Position numbers and translations under genes: made by a program
In this document: positions 13,053-25,800 of the stretch, piece by piece
How positions within the stretch are numbered: the stretch's first letter is position 1
Layout: every line of letters starts with the position of its first letter
The notes under the pieces: model-generated
What the model was told of the DNA's origin: nothing
Seen by the model: the letters and a program-made list of their open reading frames with translations, nothing else
Databases searched by the model: none
NCBI GenBank assembly: GCA_038025085.1
Contig: CM076153.1
Location: 17,521,001 to 17,585,000 of the forward strand
From: Tetragonia tetragonoides
Lineage: Eukaryota > Streptophyta > Magnoliopsida > Caryophyllales > Aizoaceae
Direction of reading: 5' to 3'
Length of the DNA: 64,000 nucleotides

Positions 13053-15636
13053 TTATTTTTTGTGATGGTCCTTATTATACTCCAATATGAGGTTAGGAGT
13101 AGTGCTGTGCGGAGCTTTATTCCATAGGAAATTTCGATTGATCTTGTCTAGCTTATCCAGAGTACTAGTAGGCAGAGAAAAACTTTGCATAGTGAAAATT
13201 GGCGTGGCTGCAAGGTTAGCTTGGATAAGTGTTGATCTTCCTGCTTGTGAAAGAGCATTAGCTTTCCATTTGGTCAAACTATTTTGAGTCTGATCCACAA
13301 TATCTTTAAAGGTGTTTCCATTCACTCGCTCATTTATAATAGGACATCCTATATATTTATCTAAATAGACTGTATGACTCATAAGGCGGATACCTTTAAA
13401 AGCATCAATCGTTGGTCGATTAATATTCTTAGTGCATTGGAAAACCAACTTCTGGAAATTGATTTTTTGTTCTAGACATTCTACAATATTGGTCAAGAAT
13501 ACTTTTAATAGTGTGACAGTTTTGATTAGTAGCTTCTGCAAAGATCATAGTATCGTCCCCAAAGGTTAAAAATGGGAGCTTTTCAGCCCCATTACAAACT
13601 TTGATCCCAATGCTTTTGGATAAGGTATCACATTCCCGTCGCAAATGACATGCTAGAACTTCAACACAAAGAATAAAAATGTAAGAGGAAAGCGGATCAC
13701 CTTGCCTAATCCCTCTAGAGGGTACGAAAGTCGTACCCAGGGAGTTATTTACTAAAACTGAAAAAGATACTGTAGAAATACATTCTTTGATCCAGTTTAT
13801 CCAGATGTCATTAAACCCAAACTTTTTAAAGACTTGCAAAATAAAATTCCAGTCTAGCCTATCATAGGCTCTTTCCATGTCTAGTTTGATACCTAGCCAT
13901 CCACTTTTTCCTTTCTTGGAACGGAAAGAGTGAAATACTTCATGAGCTAATAGGATATTATCCTGGATACAGCGGTCTGCCACAAAAGCCCCCTGCAGTG
14001 AGTGAATTAGCTTACTTAATACAGTTTTGACCTAGTCGTTAATATCTTAGAAAATATCTTATAAGTGGAGGAGCACAGGCTAATAGGCCTGAAGTGATTA
14101 GCTGCCTCTGGGTTTTCAATTTTCGGGATTAGAGCTATAAAAGTTTGATTAATTTCTTTTAACAATTTTCCTGAAAAGAAAAAAATTTTAACTGCTCTGA
14201 TTACTGATGGAGCAATAATATTCCAGTAGGCTTGGAAAAAAATAGTCGAAAACCCATCCGGGCCCAGGGATTTAATTATTTGGAGCTAGCAAAAATACTG
14301 CCTCCTTAATCTCATCATCAGTCACCGCACCTGTGAGAAAGGCATTATCTTCAAGAGTGATTTCATAATGGATATCTTGTAAGTCAACGTCAGGGTTGAT
14401 AGTGCATGCATGATCCTTGATAAACCTACTTTTAAATCTTTTGTTATTTTCCTTCTTATGCTCTATAGTGAATTCCATCCAAGCTTAGAAATTTATTAAG
14501 CTTTTTGCGACTTTGTCTAATGGTTGCTTTTGTTTGGAAATATGCTGTATTTCTGTCTTCAAGTGCTAAATTCTTTTCTCTTGCTCTTTGTGACCAGTAA
14601 GTTCTATTGAAATTGATCAGTTTAGCTTTCTTTCTCATAAGATTAGTTTGAGAAGAAATAAGACCATCATGCAAAGGCATTTTGAGGAGTTTGCTTTGTA
14701 CACTAATGATTTGACCTTCCACTTCTTTCAGTTGACGTGTAATGTTACCGAACTTGAGTTTAGCCCAATTCTTTGAGAGCTTTTTCAAGTTCTTTAATTT
14801 CTTTATAAATTGAAACATTTGGGATCCATCATATCTAGTGCTCCAAGCCTTACGTACTAAGGGTTCATAGTCTTTATGACTAACCCATGCATGCTCAAAT
14901 TTAAAAGTAGGAGGGTAAAGGATGCTTGATTAGATGAATTTAAAATAATAGGGCAATGATCTGAGGAACTAAAGTCTTGATGAGAAGTATGCATCAAAGG
15001 GAAAAAATTAAGACACGAAGGTGTAATTAAGACTCTATCTAGTCTTTCTAAAACGTTATCATGTCCGGATTTCTTTTTTCTCCATGTATAAGTGCCACCA
15101 ACAAAAGAAATTTCAATCATATTGGCATTGAATTTAAAGGATGTTAATATGTCAAATCTTGAAATGGAGGGTATTGAGCCCCCTAACTTGTCTGTATCAG
15201 AGCCAATTTCATTTAAGTCACCCATTACTACAAATGGCATTATGAGAGAAATACAGTACAATACTAAATCAGACCAGAACTGTTGCTTATGAGATAATTA
15301 AGGAGGTTCATAACAAAATATAACCACTAAAGGAGGAGATTCATTAAAATCCTTGACAAGAATGACAATAAAGCGGACATCTTTATATAATACAACAACT
15401 TCTAAGAACTGATGCTGCCACAAAACCCATATGCCACCAGAATAACCAGTACAAGGAAGAAAATCAAATTTAGAAAAGCCAAACTGATGCACTAGAGCAA
15501 GGGAGGGTTCAAACTGCACCTTGGTCTCAGCTAGAGCAACCAAGTGGACTTGATGAATTTTGCAAAACAATTTTACCTCTTCTCCACTATCTTTTTTCCC
15601 CACCCCCCTAATATTCCAAAAATCAATTTTATTCAT
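13053..15636 (-). pseudogene. LINE ORF2: APE-type endonuclease and reverse transcriptase, broken
   Basis: The endonuclease begins with the FWNIRGVG and ALAETKV blocks (catalytic Asn and Glu present), then GDLNEIGS and SSDHCPII (Asp and His present), all read on the minus strand between 15636 and about 14950. The RT piece (13983-13429) shows KLDMERAYDRLDW, RQGDPLSSYIF and LTFGDD in place of the usual YADD/FADD. The post-RT ALSQAGRSTLIQ block is near 13260. Several frameshifts and stops separate these pieces (near 15297, 14820, 14270 and 13500), so the ORF is dead. The product would have nicked target DNA and reverse-transcribed LINE RNA. Confidence 0.88.
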
Positions 15637-15683
15637 TTAAACTACTATTTAGAATGCATCCGAGTGCTGAAACAGGACTGAAC

Positions 15684-17381
15684 TTATTTCTTGGCTCTCT
15701 TCAGAGAGCTTGAGGCTGTATCCACATTGGTACTGCCACAGGTCCTTCTATTGGGTGACTCAGACTGAGCAGACCCAGTGGAACCATCAGCTGCAACCCC
15801 ATCCACCTCCAGAAGAGAGTTGCTTGATTGCATAGAGTGGAATGAGTCATCAGGATTGATATCATCAAACCCAGCTCCCAACAGATCATCATCCAAGTCA
15901 GAACAAGGCATGAGCAGCCTTGAGTCAACATTGGCCCTCACAAGAGAGAGAGCCAAGCTGTCATCAAGCTGCTCAATGCCTTTGTGTGAGTAGCTTCAGC
16001 AGGGTACAGAACTTGGAGAGGAGTAACATTCTGACCAGCACCCTTAGGAAGGCTTAACAGACCAATGGAGGGATGGGGAGCATTCTGGACCAAGGAAGAA
16101 GAGGGACTTGGGCCATGCCTGGTCAGCAAGCCATTCTCATCATAAGAGAGGGTCTCCAGATTAACAACAGAGACAACAACATCTGACTCACTCCCCTGAG
16201 CAGCATGGGGTCTAATCATGAGGCCTTTGCCTCGACCAACAACCTTCCCAACAGAATTCTTGCAAAAACCAGCATTATCAGCATGAGTTTTAAAGATAAC
16301 AGTGATGACATTCTTCTCACTATTCCCAGGAGCGCCCTGATCAGCAGAGTTACCCTTTTTATAGCCATTAATATGCTTAAGAGAATCTGTAGAATGAGCA
16401 AACTTAGGGACAAATCTCCTAGACACAGGAGTAGCTACCTTTTTAGCCTTAGAATAAACAGGGGTCCATTCATTAGCTTTGGCTAAAGCCTCAGCAGCTA
16501 AAGCCTCACTCAAAGTCTTCTCAATCAGCTTTTGGTGTTCAGCAGAATGAAACAAAGTAACCTCATTAACCCTACTGGCCTCAGAGTTCAAAGGACACAT
16601 AACCAATTTGTGATCAGCTGAACCACAATAAATGCAACCTTCAGAAAAGCTCTCATACCAAACAGAAAACCATTGTGTGCCAGCTCTTCTTGGAATTTGA
16701 GCAAAAGTTTTCAAGGGCTTTGTGATGTTAGAATTGACACAGATTCTAGCAAATCTTAGGCCTTTTTTTTGCAGCAGTGAAGTTCTCATACTTCACAAAG
16801 GTTCCTATATCACTAATTTTGAGAAAGGCCATAACTGCTTCCAAACTTAAAAGCTCAACAGGGTATCTAGGGATTCTGATCCAGAAATCAACATGGGTGA
16901 TTTTTTTAGTTAAAGGGTTAAAACTGTCTTCCCAAGGAATAATAACAAGAAGCTGATTTGCCACATGGTAAGGCCTCTCTCTCTAAACAGCTAATCTATC
17001 TTGACCATTAGCAAACTTAAACATGAACCAACCACTACCAAGATCATGATATTGGACTTTCTCTTTAAGAAACTTCCAGTCATTTTGGGTTTTAGACATA
17101 ATAGCCTTATAATCAACCCCTTTACCTAAAATAGTACCCAGTAGGCTATTACCATAAAAAGATTTCATGTCTTCAACAACTTGGGGTATATTTTCCATAA
17201 CAAACCCCTCAGGCAGGGAAGCAGACAGAAATTCAAATGTAGCATTATTTAAGCATGATTCAGCATCAAGAGAAAAAGACTCTTCACAAGTAAGCTTAAC
17301 AGTTTCAGAAGCAATATTCATGGGGTTTTCCTGAGATGGAAAACCCTCCATTACTACGGATCTAAAACTTTTGGCAGCCAT
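15684..17381 (-). pseudogene. LINE ORF1: DUF4283-like, CCHC zinc-knuckle RNA-binding protein, broken
   Basis: The start is the Met at 17381 (MAAKSFRSV). The first part contains a DUF4283-like region (WKFLKEKVQYHDLGSGWFMF). An in-frame TAG near 16983 interrupts it, but the frame continues with RERPYHVANQLLVI. A frameshift follows in an eight-T run near 16760. The next open piece carries the CX2CX4HX4C knuckle CIYCGSADHKLVMC (about 16594-16635). A third shift near 15950 separates an acidic Ser-rich tail ending in a basic LKRAKK. Known plant LINE ORF1 proteins bind the element RNA. With three lesions no full product is expected. Confidence 0.83.
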
Positions 17382-18360
17382 GAAAATTAAACACAAGTAA
17401 CTAGTAGAATAACTGAATGAGAGAAAACTGAAGAGAGAAAGGAGAGGTGCAAGAAAATACCTGTCAACCTTCTGCTTTATATAGCCAGACATCAAGAAGC
17501 AAACATAGAGATTTTTCAGCAAAGGCATTAAATGCCCCAACTGGCAAATTGCAGGCTTTGGTACTAGAAGAATAAAGAATAAGGCTTTGAGTTACCAGGT
17601 TGGTAACGAAAGTACCAAAACACCATCCCTGAAAACAGGGGGAACCACGAACACAACCTAGCACAAACAGTACAAGACATTGAGGAGGTGTAACAACGAA
17701 AACCCCCAAATTTCTGAGGACGAAAACGCAGGGCCACCTTCTAATTAAAAAAGTCAAAAACAATGGGAGATAGAGATAAAGATCTTTGAGGGAGAAAATT
17801 TGAGTATAGAAAAGTGGAATTCTTGTGAGAGAAATCTGAAATTGGGGGTTAGGATTCCATATTAAAATGGAAAATAAAACTAGAAGCTTAGGAAAACCTT
17901 GTTGGATGAATTCATACCCACAAATGCTCTTGCATCGACCCCACAACAAAGAAATTAGAGGGTAAATCTGATCAAGACGGATATTTTTGAGATTTTTAGG
18001 GTTTGACAAGATCTCCCCTAAAATCGCACATATGATCGAAAAAAACAAATGTTGCTTGAGAGGTTTGTACTCGAGGTGGCCCTGAGAGTTGGATAAGCAA
18101 TTATCATGATTTTGGCTGAGATTTACTGGGTTTTGTTTGTGAGAATGGTACTTTGAGAGAGGTAAATCAGGAGGTTTTGGGGGTTTTGGGGGCTTGGGGT
18201 TCTTGGTTTTTCTTTTTGTTGCTTTTTCTCTCTCTTTCTCTCTCTTCATTTTTAGTTTCTTTAGCTCTTACTTTTATTCATGTTTAAATACAAAGTCAAT
18301 GCATATATTTATTTTTATATTTTGATTAAATATATTGTATATTTAATTATTATGTTTAGT

Positions 18361-18530
18361 ATGTCAAAATATCAAATTGGAAAAAACTGGGTCAAAGTGG
18401 GCAAAACTGTGGAAAACTGGACGAAATTGGGGGAAATTGGACGAAACTGGAAAAACTGTATTTTGTAATTGGTAACTGGTGAAAACTGAGCAAAATTGGA
18501 GAAAATTGGGCAGAACTGAAAACCAGTTGA
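18361..18530. repeat. Degenerate short tandem repeat of GGAAAACTG-like units
   Basis: About fifteen loosely repeated 8-12 bp units built on (G)GNNAAACTGG occur in a row. It is non-coding and lies between the second LINE and the IRE1 promoter. The short + frame across it reflects the repeat. Confidence 0.6.
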
Positions 18531-19049
18531 AAAGAACATGCCCTAAAAGCCTATATTGCCCTGATGTGATGGTATATTGTGATATCCACTAGTTGCTCTA
18601 ATATTAATTGGCATATAGCTTGTTAATTTATTTTTTCGAATTAAGTCTAGTAATGTGATACATTAAATATTTGGGATTTAGCAAGACCCGTTTTCAGGCA
18701 CTCTAGGAGCTAGAACGCCAGTGGGCATCTTCACGTTGTTTGTTAGTTTAAGCTATGGCGGGGATTTTTACTTTGTTGCCTTTATTAGATTAGTGGGGCT
18801 CCAGCCTATCTAAGTCAGGGAACCGATTTTGTATAAAACCGTTTCACGGTATAAGGGTCGAAACTCGGAAGTAACACTATTGATTTAAAATTTAACGTTT
18901 TTTGTCCAAAAATTAGCTTAACACGACAATGTCAAAACTCATTACTCCACAATTTCTCTAAATACCCCGTTTTACCTTTTATGCATGAGACCACCATACA
19001 TAAGTTTTTGGGTTAGAAACAGGCTTAGCCTTAGGCAATAGGCATAGAC

Positions 19050-19470
19050 ATAACTAGGGGTATAACCGAGTCGAGTAGAGCCCGAGTTGAGGCCGGCTCG
19101 GGCTCGGCTCGAAGCTCGCACCGATCCGGAATAGTTAAGGCTTGGGTTCAACTCGATTTAGGCTCATGGCTCGACTCCAATTCACACTCGCAGATCAATT
19201 TAAAATATTTGAAATTGAATTCGACTACAAATGATCATTAACAACTTTACAAGTTATAAAATGAGAAAATCTTAAAAAATATATGAATTTCTATAGATAT
19301 TTAATGGTTTTATTCAAAATAGAAGGGGAAATCAAATGAACTGAGCCAATCAAGCCGAGCCGTAGTAGGCTCGAGCTTGGCTCGAAAAGCACTCAAAGCC
19401 AGCTCGAACTCAACTCAAGTTTGGTTCACGAGTCGAGCCCAAAGACTCGAGTCGGCTCAATTCAGTTAAA
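19050..19470. mobile_element. MITE-like element with GAGTCGAG/CTCGAGTC-rich ends
   Basis: The left part (about 19060-19140) and right part (about 19340-19470) are rich in GAGCC/GGCTC words in mirrored order. The left begins AACCGAGTCGAG; the right, read in reverse, begins with GGTTTAACTGAATTGAGCC. The AT-rich middle has no coding. Plant genomes contain many such elements that start near GGGGTNTAAAC. The exact ends and the target duplication were not resolved. Confidence 0.45.
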
Positions 19471-19499
19471 CCGTAAACAAAACAATTTCTAGGTCCATT

Positions 19500-19896
19500 T
19501 AGAATAATGAACATCCAACTATTCAGATAATCCAAGCATCTATTCTCCACACACAGTTACGTGTTTAGCCTTCATAAACCTCTGTCCAAACGCCAAATCC
19601 AAAACAAAGCCGTCGAAATTGGTACAAGACAACACCACATCCACAATCTCCCCAAACGTTGGCAACGTCAAACTCAAAACTCCACACTTTTTCTAACACA
19701 CACCCCAAAAATTCAAACTCCATCACCTTGACTTACATTCATCTATGAAGCTTCGAATCTCTTTCCTTGTTCTTCCTTTTCAATAAAAACCCTCCCTTTT
19801 CTCTCTCCTCGTCTTCCCTTTTTGCCTTCATGATCAAAAATCTCCTCACTCAATTGCATTGACTACCCATTTTGACTGTTCAAAAACCCCTCTCAG
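19500..19896 (+). promoter_or_regulatory. Likely promoter and 5' leader of the IRE1 gene
   Basis: The last 400 bases before the IRE1 start hold a CT-rich leader (about 19745-19830), a TTCAATAAAAAC possible TATA-like word at about 19778, and CA-rich DNA upstream. The ATG at 19897 is preceded by TCTCAG and opens a clear signal peptide, which supports this start. The promoter call rests on position only. Confidence 0.4.
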
Positions 19897-22800
19897 ATGA
19901 AACCCAGTTTCGAATTTCTCTTACTTTGTGTTTTGTCGATCATTGTTGCTGGGCTTTCGATATCAAACGATGTCGTTTTGGCATCTGGGAGGGAGTTTTC
20001 ACGTCACCGTTCCGGTGGACGATCGTTGCTGTCACATCAGCCGTAAGTTTCTTAATTATTATGTTTTTAATTAATCCCATTTAGTTTGTTGCTTTTGTTT
20101 GGACTAGCAATTTTGATGTTTTGTGGTTTATAAATTTAGTGATTATTATGTTGAAATTGGGTGTTTGAGGCCTTGATTTTGGACTTAGTAGTTGAAATTG
20201 ATATGACCCAGATTAGATTATGTGAGTTTAATGAGTTGGGCTTCTGAAATTTGTCTGCTTTCATTATATTGTATGGGATTGCATGGCTTATTTAGTTCAT
20301 GCTATGACAGTAGGAAATTATGCATCTTTTTTGAGAATTGATTGTGTATAAGTTTTTTAGGGAAATTTCTGTCATTGCAATGTATGTAGGGCTACCTTGA
20401 TTAGTTCTCAGGGTTTATGGGAAGTTACAGTATTTGCTTAGGAAGTTGCAATTCCCACATTTAGTATGTGTCCACAAGCTATTCATATCCCATTGTCCAA
20501 GAATTAGAAGTTCTCCCACCTTTTGCTCTCAACCAAAAGAGACCTGTATGCATATAATATTGAAGTATGACAGATGGGCAATTTTAATTCTGGAATATGA
20601 CCCTCAGCAAAGAAAGGGAAATGTTTTGGATGATCAATTTGAGTTAGCTCACTCTGGCATGACTTGTGCTGATAATGTTGGAACATGATTGGCAGCTGGA
20701 AACTTCCATCCGGTTTCACAATTTTTACTTTGATTGATTCTATTGTAGTCGACCAACCAAGGGGTGTTTATAATTGAACGACATCTCAGGCTAATACTTT
20801 ATTATTTTTTTTGTTGCCCGTGGGTTGTGACTATGACTCTCCAATGACTTTTAGTTGGACAAACTTCTAAGGTGACTATGACAAATGGTGAACTATAGTC
20901 ATGTCCATAATGCAAACCTAGTCGTTGCTCGATGTCGTAATCTTTTTTATTGTACGATGGAAACCTCATGTGGCTATATCAGTCAACATTATAGTTGGCT
21001 TGTAAATTGTAATCAATACACTTTTTTGACAGCTCAACTTGTAGAAAAACTTGTGCTCCTTTTGGAAAATGAGGTTGGATATAAGCTTCTACATATCTCC
21101 CGTGCCTGGAGCATCATTGGTGCTGCTAATAGTGATTCCTCAGAATGGGCATAGTCCTCCAGCTGTTCCCTGGGGGAAGAAGGTTTCAGTGAAAAAGCTG
21201 TGCACACCACATTTTAGCTTTCAGAATACCTAGGAGTCTTAAGTATTTATATAAATTTGGTTTTGGGGGACCTTTAGAAAAATCTCGAGTCCGTTGTTTT
21301 TTTTATTCCTGTTTACATTTTGGAATAAGCATTGATCGTGTACTGCTGGAACTTGAAACTACTAGACTAATGAATGGCCACCCTGTTTCATTTATGGGAA
21401 ATTTTAGTGCACTGGATGAGAATCATCCTGACATAACACTCTTAGCTAGCGAATACTCAAGGTCTTCACCCTCGACCTCTCCGAAAGAGAAGACAAAAGA
21501 GAGTAAATAATTGATGTTTGGTTACTTTTTACCTTCGGGTTTTCCAACCTCGTATCTTTTACGTTGAGAATTTCCCTTGGACTATGTAGAGGCATTCAGG
21601 CATTATACGAAAGGGTGAAGCTTTTAACTCTAAAAGCTCTTTGAACTATAGCAAGTCTGAATCTACAGATTAACGGTTTACTGGTATACCTATCCAGTCA
21701 TTGAGACTAAGTTCTTTGGTGTTCCTGCTACAACGGTGCAATCAGCAGTAGCTAGCTGGTCTTTGGCTATAATTCTCATAGGGAGGCAGTAAGAAGAGAG
21801 AGAGATATTCAATGATTAGGAAAATTCAATTAAATTATCATAAACACAGCTAATCAAAATTTGAAACTCGTACAATAGGTCCATATGTATGATTTATTGC
21901 TATGGTTCGCAAATAAAAAACTGAGTTATCAATCAATGACAATTCAAAAATTATTGTTTCAAAACACTCAATGCCTATAATGACTTAAGAAGGCTAAGGT
22001 TTAGAGTTGCAGTACCACACCTTTTTTTCAGATACAAAATTACGCCACACTACACACTTCACAGTTCGTAATATGAGCTCGGCTGAGCTCTTGGGCAGGT
22101 GGTCACACAATTAGAGTGAACACTATACTCCTGTCTTGGATCTGATGTCCTGCACAAACTGTGGAAAGCAGATATATTAAAATTAGCACTAGAAAAAATG
22201 GAATGAGAATGAGAATGACACTGACAATACCTCAATGTGGTTGGAATAGCACCCTGACCAATGTTTCAGGTTGCATGTTCTAGGTGCATGAGCACTTTTG
22301 TGAGCTCATATATTCAAGCCACTGAAAGTACACTAATCTAATTCAGTCCTACTCTGGATTTGCCATCTGTATGACACTAACTATAGCTTATGAATGGCAT
22401 TCTTACTAGGTTTCTTTCTGTCGTCTGTTCTTTTTGGTACTTGAACTTGTATGTGTTTTGTCTTATCAATGCAGAAAACAAGATGTGGAGCTAGTGGCCG
22501 CCCCTAATGGCTCCGTCTATCTCATGGATAGTGATTCTAGAAAAGTTTTCTGGTCTTTCCCGTCAGGCCCTCCGATTTACTTGTCATATCAGGCACCAAT
22601 TCTCCCAGATGATGAAATTGAAAGTGCAGTAAGGCCCACAAAAACTTCTTTTGTGGACTGTGGAGATGACTGGGAGTTGTATCTGAACAATCAATATGGA
22701 AAACTGGTATGTTGAGGTGGTAGGGGCTTTTCCACGTACATCTGGTGTATTCTTCTGTATGTATGTGTGATTGTTATGCTTTTTCCCTTGCTGGGTTGAT

Positions 22801-25800
22801 GGAGGGTTTTTTCGCAACAAATTTATATGGTCCACTTCCATATAGAAGATATTTTCTTCTATTTAGTCAATTAACAGATATCTTTTGAATATGCATACAC
22901 TATCTTGATGTTCTGACTTCATATTCAGATAGACAGCATATCCTTATTGTGTAATTCTTAGCTTTGATCAACTTTCGACTAATCTGTCGACTCACTTTCC
23001 TAGTCTTCCATGTATCTCCCTTGCTTTTTGTGTATTTTTTGCTGGGCGGGTTCATCTTACAATTTTGGTTTCTGCTGGTTATTCTAGAGATGATCTGTAC
23101 ACTTTTTTCACAATTCATTATAAGTGACATTGAACTAAAGATACTCGTTGTCAGGATCCCCCTTATAAGTTATACTGAGTGGTGTTAAAGCAGGAAAAAA
23201 GAAGGAACAAACAAGCCCACTTGAACTTTACATGTCAGTAGGGGGTATTTAATCAGCAAAACTCAGTTACTGGTATATGCTATATTCCAAACATTTAGGT
23301 ATTGATATACAAAGTGGGAAAAGCTATAGGAGGTTATGAAATCTAAGTCAACTATCCTTGAACAAGTTTACTAGTGCGTCACTTATGTGAAGCTATGACG
23401 AAAGTTATTAAAGGACCATCATTTTCTGAGACTGTCCCGTGGCCTAGTAGACGGCAAGCAGGCCCTATTATGGACCAGGGGACTATTTGTGCTCTTTGAT
23501 GGTTTTGTTCGACAAATTCTTGGCTACACTTAGGAGGAGCCAACTTCGCCCTAGTTAGGCCCTGTTCTCGTCAGCGGATTTGTGCGGAACGGTGAGGAAC
23601 AGAACGGAAAAGCGCGGCGCGGATAATCTTAAAAAATGTGAGACAAAGTGAAGTACAAAATGCGAAACGGAATGACGCGGAACGGAACGGATTGGAACGG
23701 TATGGAATGCAGCATGGAAACGACAAAAAGAACAGGGCCTTAGTTGTTGTTGTATCTGTTTGTAGCATTCTGTGTCAGTCATCTGTCCTACACAATTACA
23801 ATGGATTAAAGCCGAATTTAAATTCAAAATGACATTGTCACTGATTAATGTTGTTGAAAAATATAACATGACAACATTGCCTCTCTTCTTATTGCGCTAA
23901 CCTTTTTAATTTGCGAGTCCTCACTATTCTTTGAAGTGGGCTGAGGGGGGACGCATAAGCTAGAGCGCAGTGTGGTTGATTTTAAAATTATTTTGTTTTC
24001 TTCAAGGGTTACAGAGTACAGACTGTATAAGGTTGTTTTTGTCGTTCACCCGACAGTGAGTCTCTGATACATTTAGGGGCTGTTTGGCTGGGGTTAATGA
24101 TTAAGGGGTTATGGAATAAATTTATAGGCTAAAATGGGAGGTATGTGAGGTAGTGGAGTTTTTTTTTTATTTTTTATGAGAAGATTAATGATTACCCCCA
24201 ATTGGGGGATAATAGAAACCCACCTCCCCCTAGGGTAATGATTTTCCCCCAATTTTCCTTCATTTTCTCCATTACCAATCATTACCCTCAATCACCCCTT
24301 CACCTTACTATTTTACACTTTAATTTGCTCCATTACCCCCTTAATCATTTACCCCCACCCAAACGGCCCATTATACTTTTGTATTGCCCCAGGATAATGT
24401 CTTAAGGACCATCTGCATTGTGAATTTGTCTAATGATTGAGGCTCTTATTAGCGTACTTCTTTTTTCATGAATCATGACATAATAATTTGCTTGCTCACA
24501 GAATTAATATATTGTTATTGCACAGAAACTTGAGGGTACTATTCAAGATTATGTCAGAAAAACACCAATATATGAGGATGATGAAGTTACAGTGGGGTCT
24601 ATGCACTCTACTGTATTTAAGGTTGATCTTCGGACTGGAAGGCTTATTAATGCATATGGAAAATCTGTTTCCATAAATGTGCCAAAAGGTGGTGAAAAGA
24701 CTATGCCTGCAGATCGTAGAAAGAAATTAGAAAGTTCTGATTCTTCTATCACAAAAGGTTCTGATGTGGAGCTGTATATTGAAAGAATAGACTACTCACT
24801 TTCAACGAAAGCTTTTGACAAACTTTTGTGGAATCTAACAGTTGGGTTCTTTAGAGCTAAAATTCGATGTAAAGGAACTGAGCATTTGCTTAATGGAGCT
24901 TCTTTGAATTTGGATCATAAACTCGGCTCAGGCTCTGATGATGGCAAGATTGTCTCGTTGCCTTGTGAATTGGAGTTTGCTGTACGTCGTTTTCGCAACC
25001 AGAGTGTGTTTGAAAATTTTCTTCTGCTAGAGGGAGCAACAGACACTCTGACCAGAGATAAGATGCTTCCAGCTGATGCTTATAGTGAAATGCTTCCTTT
25101 GCTACATAAGGATATTCAAGTACCAGCTAAAGGGGCCTATGCACCAGCGCATAGCCATCTGCGTCCTGCATCTCGTGAAGCTCTAGAAATTGGTACAAAC
25201 ACCCATAATGGTAGGGTTGCTGGTTTGAGTATCCTAAGAAGATATGTTCCTTGGTCGTTTATTTTGCTTGCTCTGCTACTCCTTGGCCTTGCTGTCCATC
25301 GCAAAGCTGCAGCAGCAAGAGGAAAATTTGAATTGAATGTGGAATCCAATTCAAGCTCTCATCCTTCATCTTCCAAAAGGAAAAAGTCTCGTAAATCTAG
25401 TAAGAACATCTTAGCCTTGGAGGAAGGCAAAATAAATGAGAATGCCACGAAAAATTGGCTGAATCTCAATAGTCTTGTTCAGGGTGACACAAATGGACGC
25501 ACAATTGGTAGATTGTTTGTGTCTAATGCAGAAATAGCTAAGGGATGCAATGGTACTGTTGTATATGAAGGAATTTATGAAGGTCGGAAGGTGGCCGTGA
25601 AACGCTTGGTTCAAGCTCATAACGATGTGGCCTTTAAAGAAATTCAGAATCTTATTGCATCTGACCAGCATCCAAATATCGTGAGATGGTATGGCGTGGA
25701 GTATGATCATGATTTTGTGTATCTTTCTCTGGAGCGTTGTTGTTGCAGTTTAAATGATCTGATTGAATCATATACGGACGCGAAGTTCGTTAACGATAAA

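Larger units (their letters stand above)
13053..18262 (-). mobile_element. Long degenerate LINE, minus strand, with ORF1 and ORF2
   Basis: On the minus strand the order is a 5' leader (about 18262-17382), ORF1 with a DUF4283-like domain and a CCHC zinc knuckle (17381-15684), and ORF2 with endonuclease (15636-14857), linker and reverse transcriptase (to 13053). This is the full plant L1 order, except that the zf-RVT/RNase H end and the poly(A) tail are missing at 13053. Losing the 3' end is not the usual 5' truncation and suggests a later deletion. Every ORF carries stops or frameshifts. The 5' end is set only by the end of a TCTC-rich leader and is approximate. Confidence 0.85.

Noticed and set aside
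17464..18249. 261-codon minus frame with a Lys/Pro-rich start
   Set aside because: It lies in the 5' leader of the second LINE, overlaps the ORF1 start, has no domain, and owes its basic start to a CT-rich tract.
23555..23869. Arg/Phe-rich minus frame in IRE1 intron 2
   Set aside because: It spans a MITE whose GGAACGG repeats create the apparent protein.
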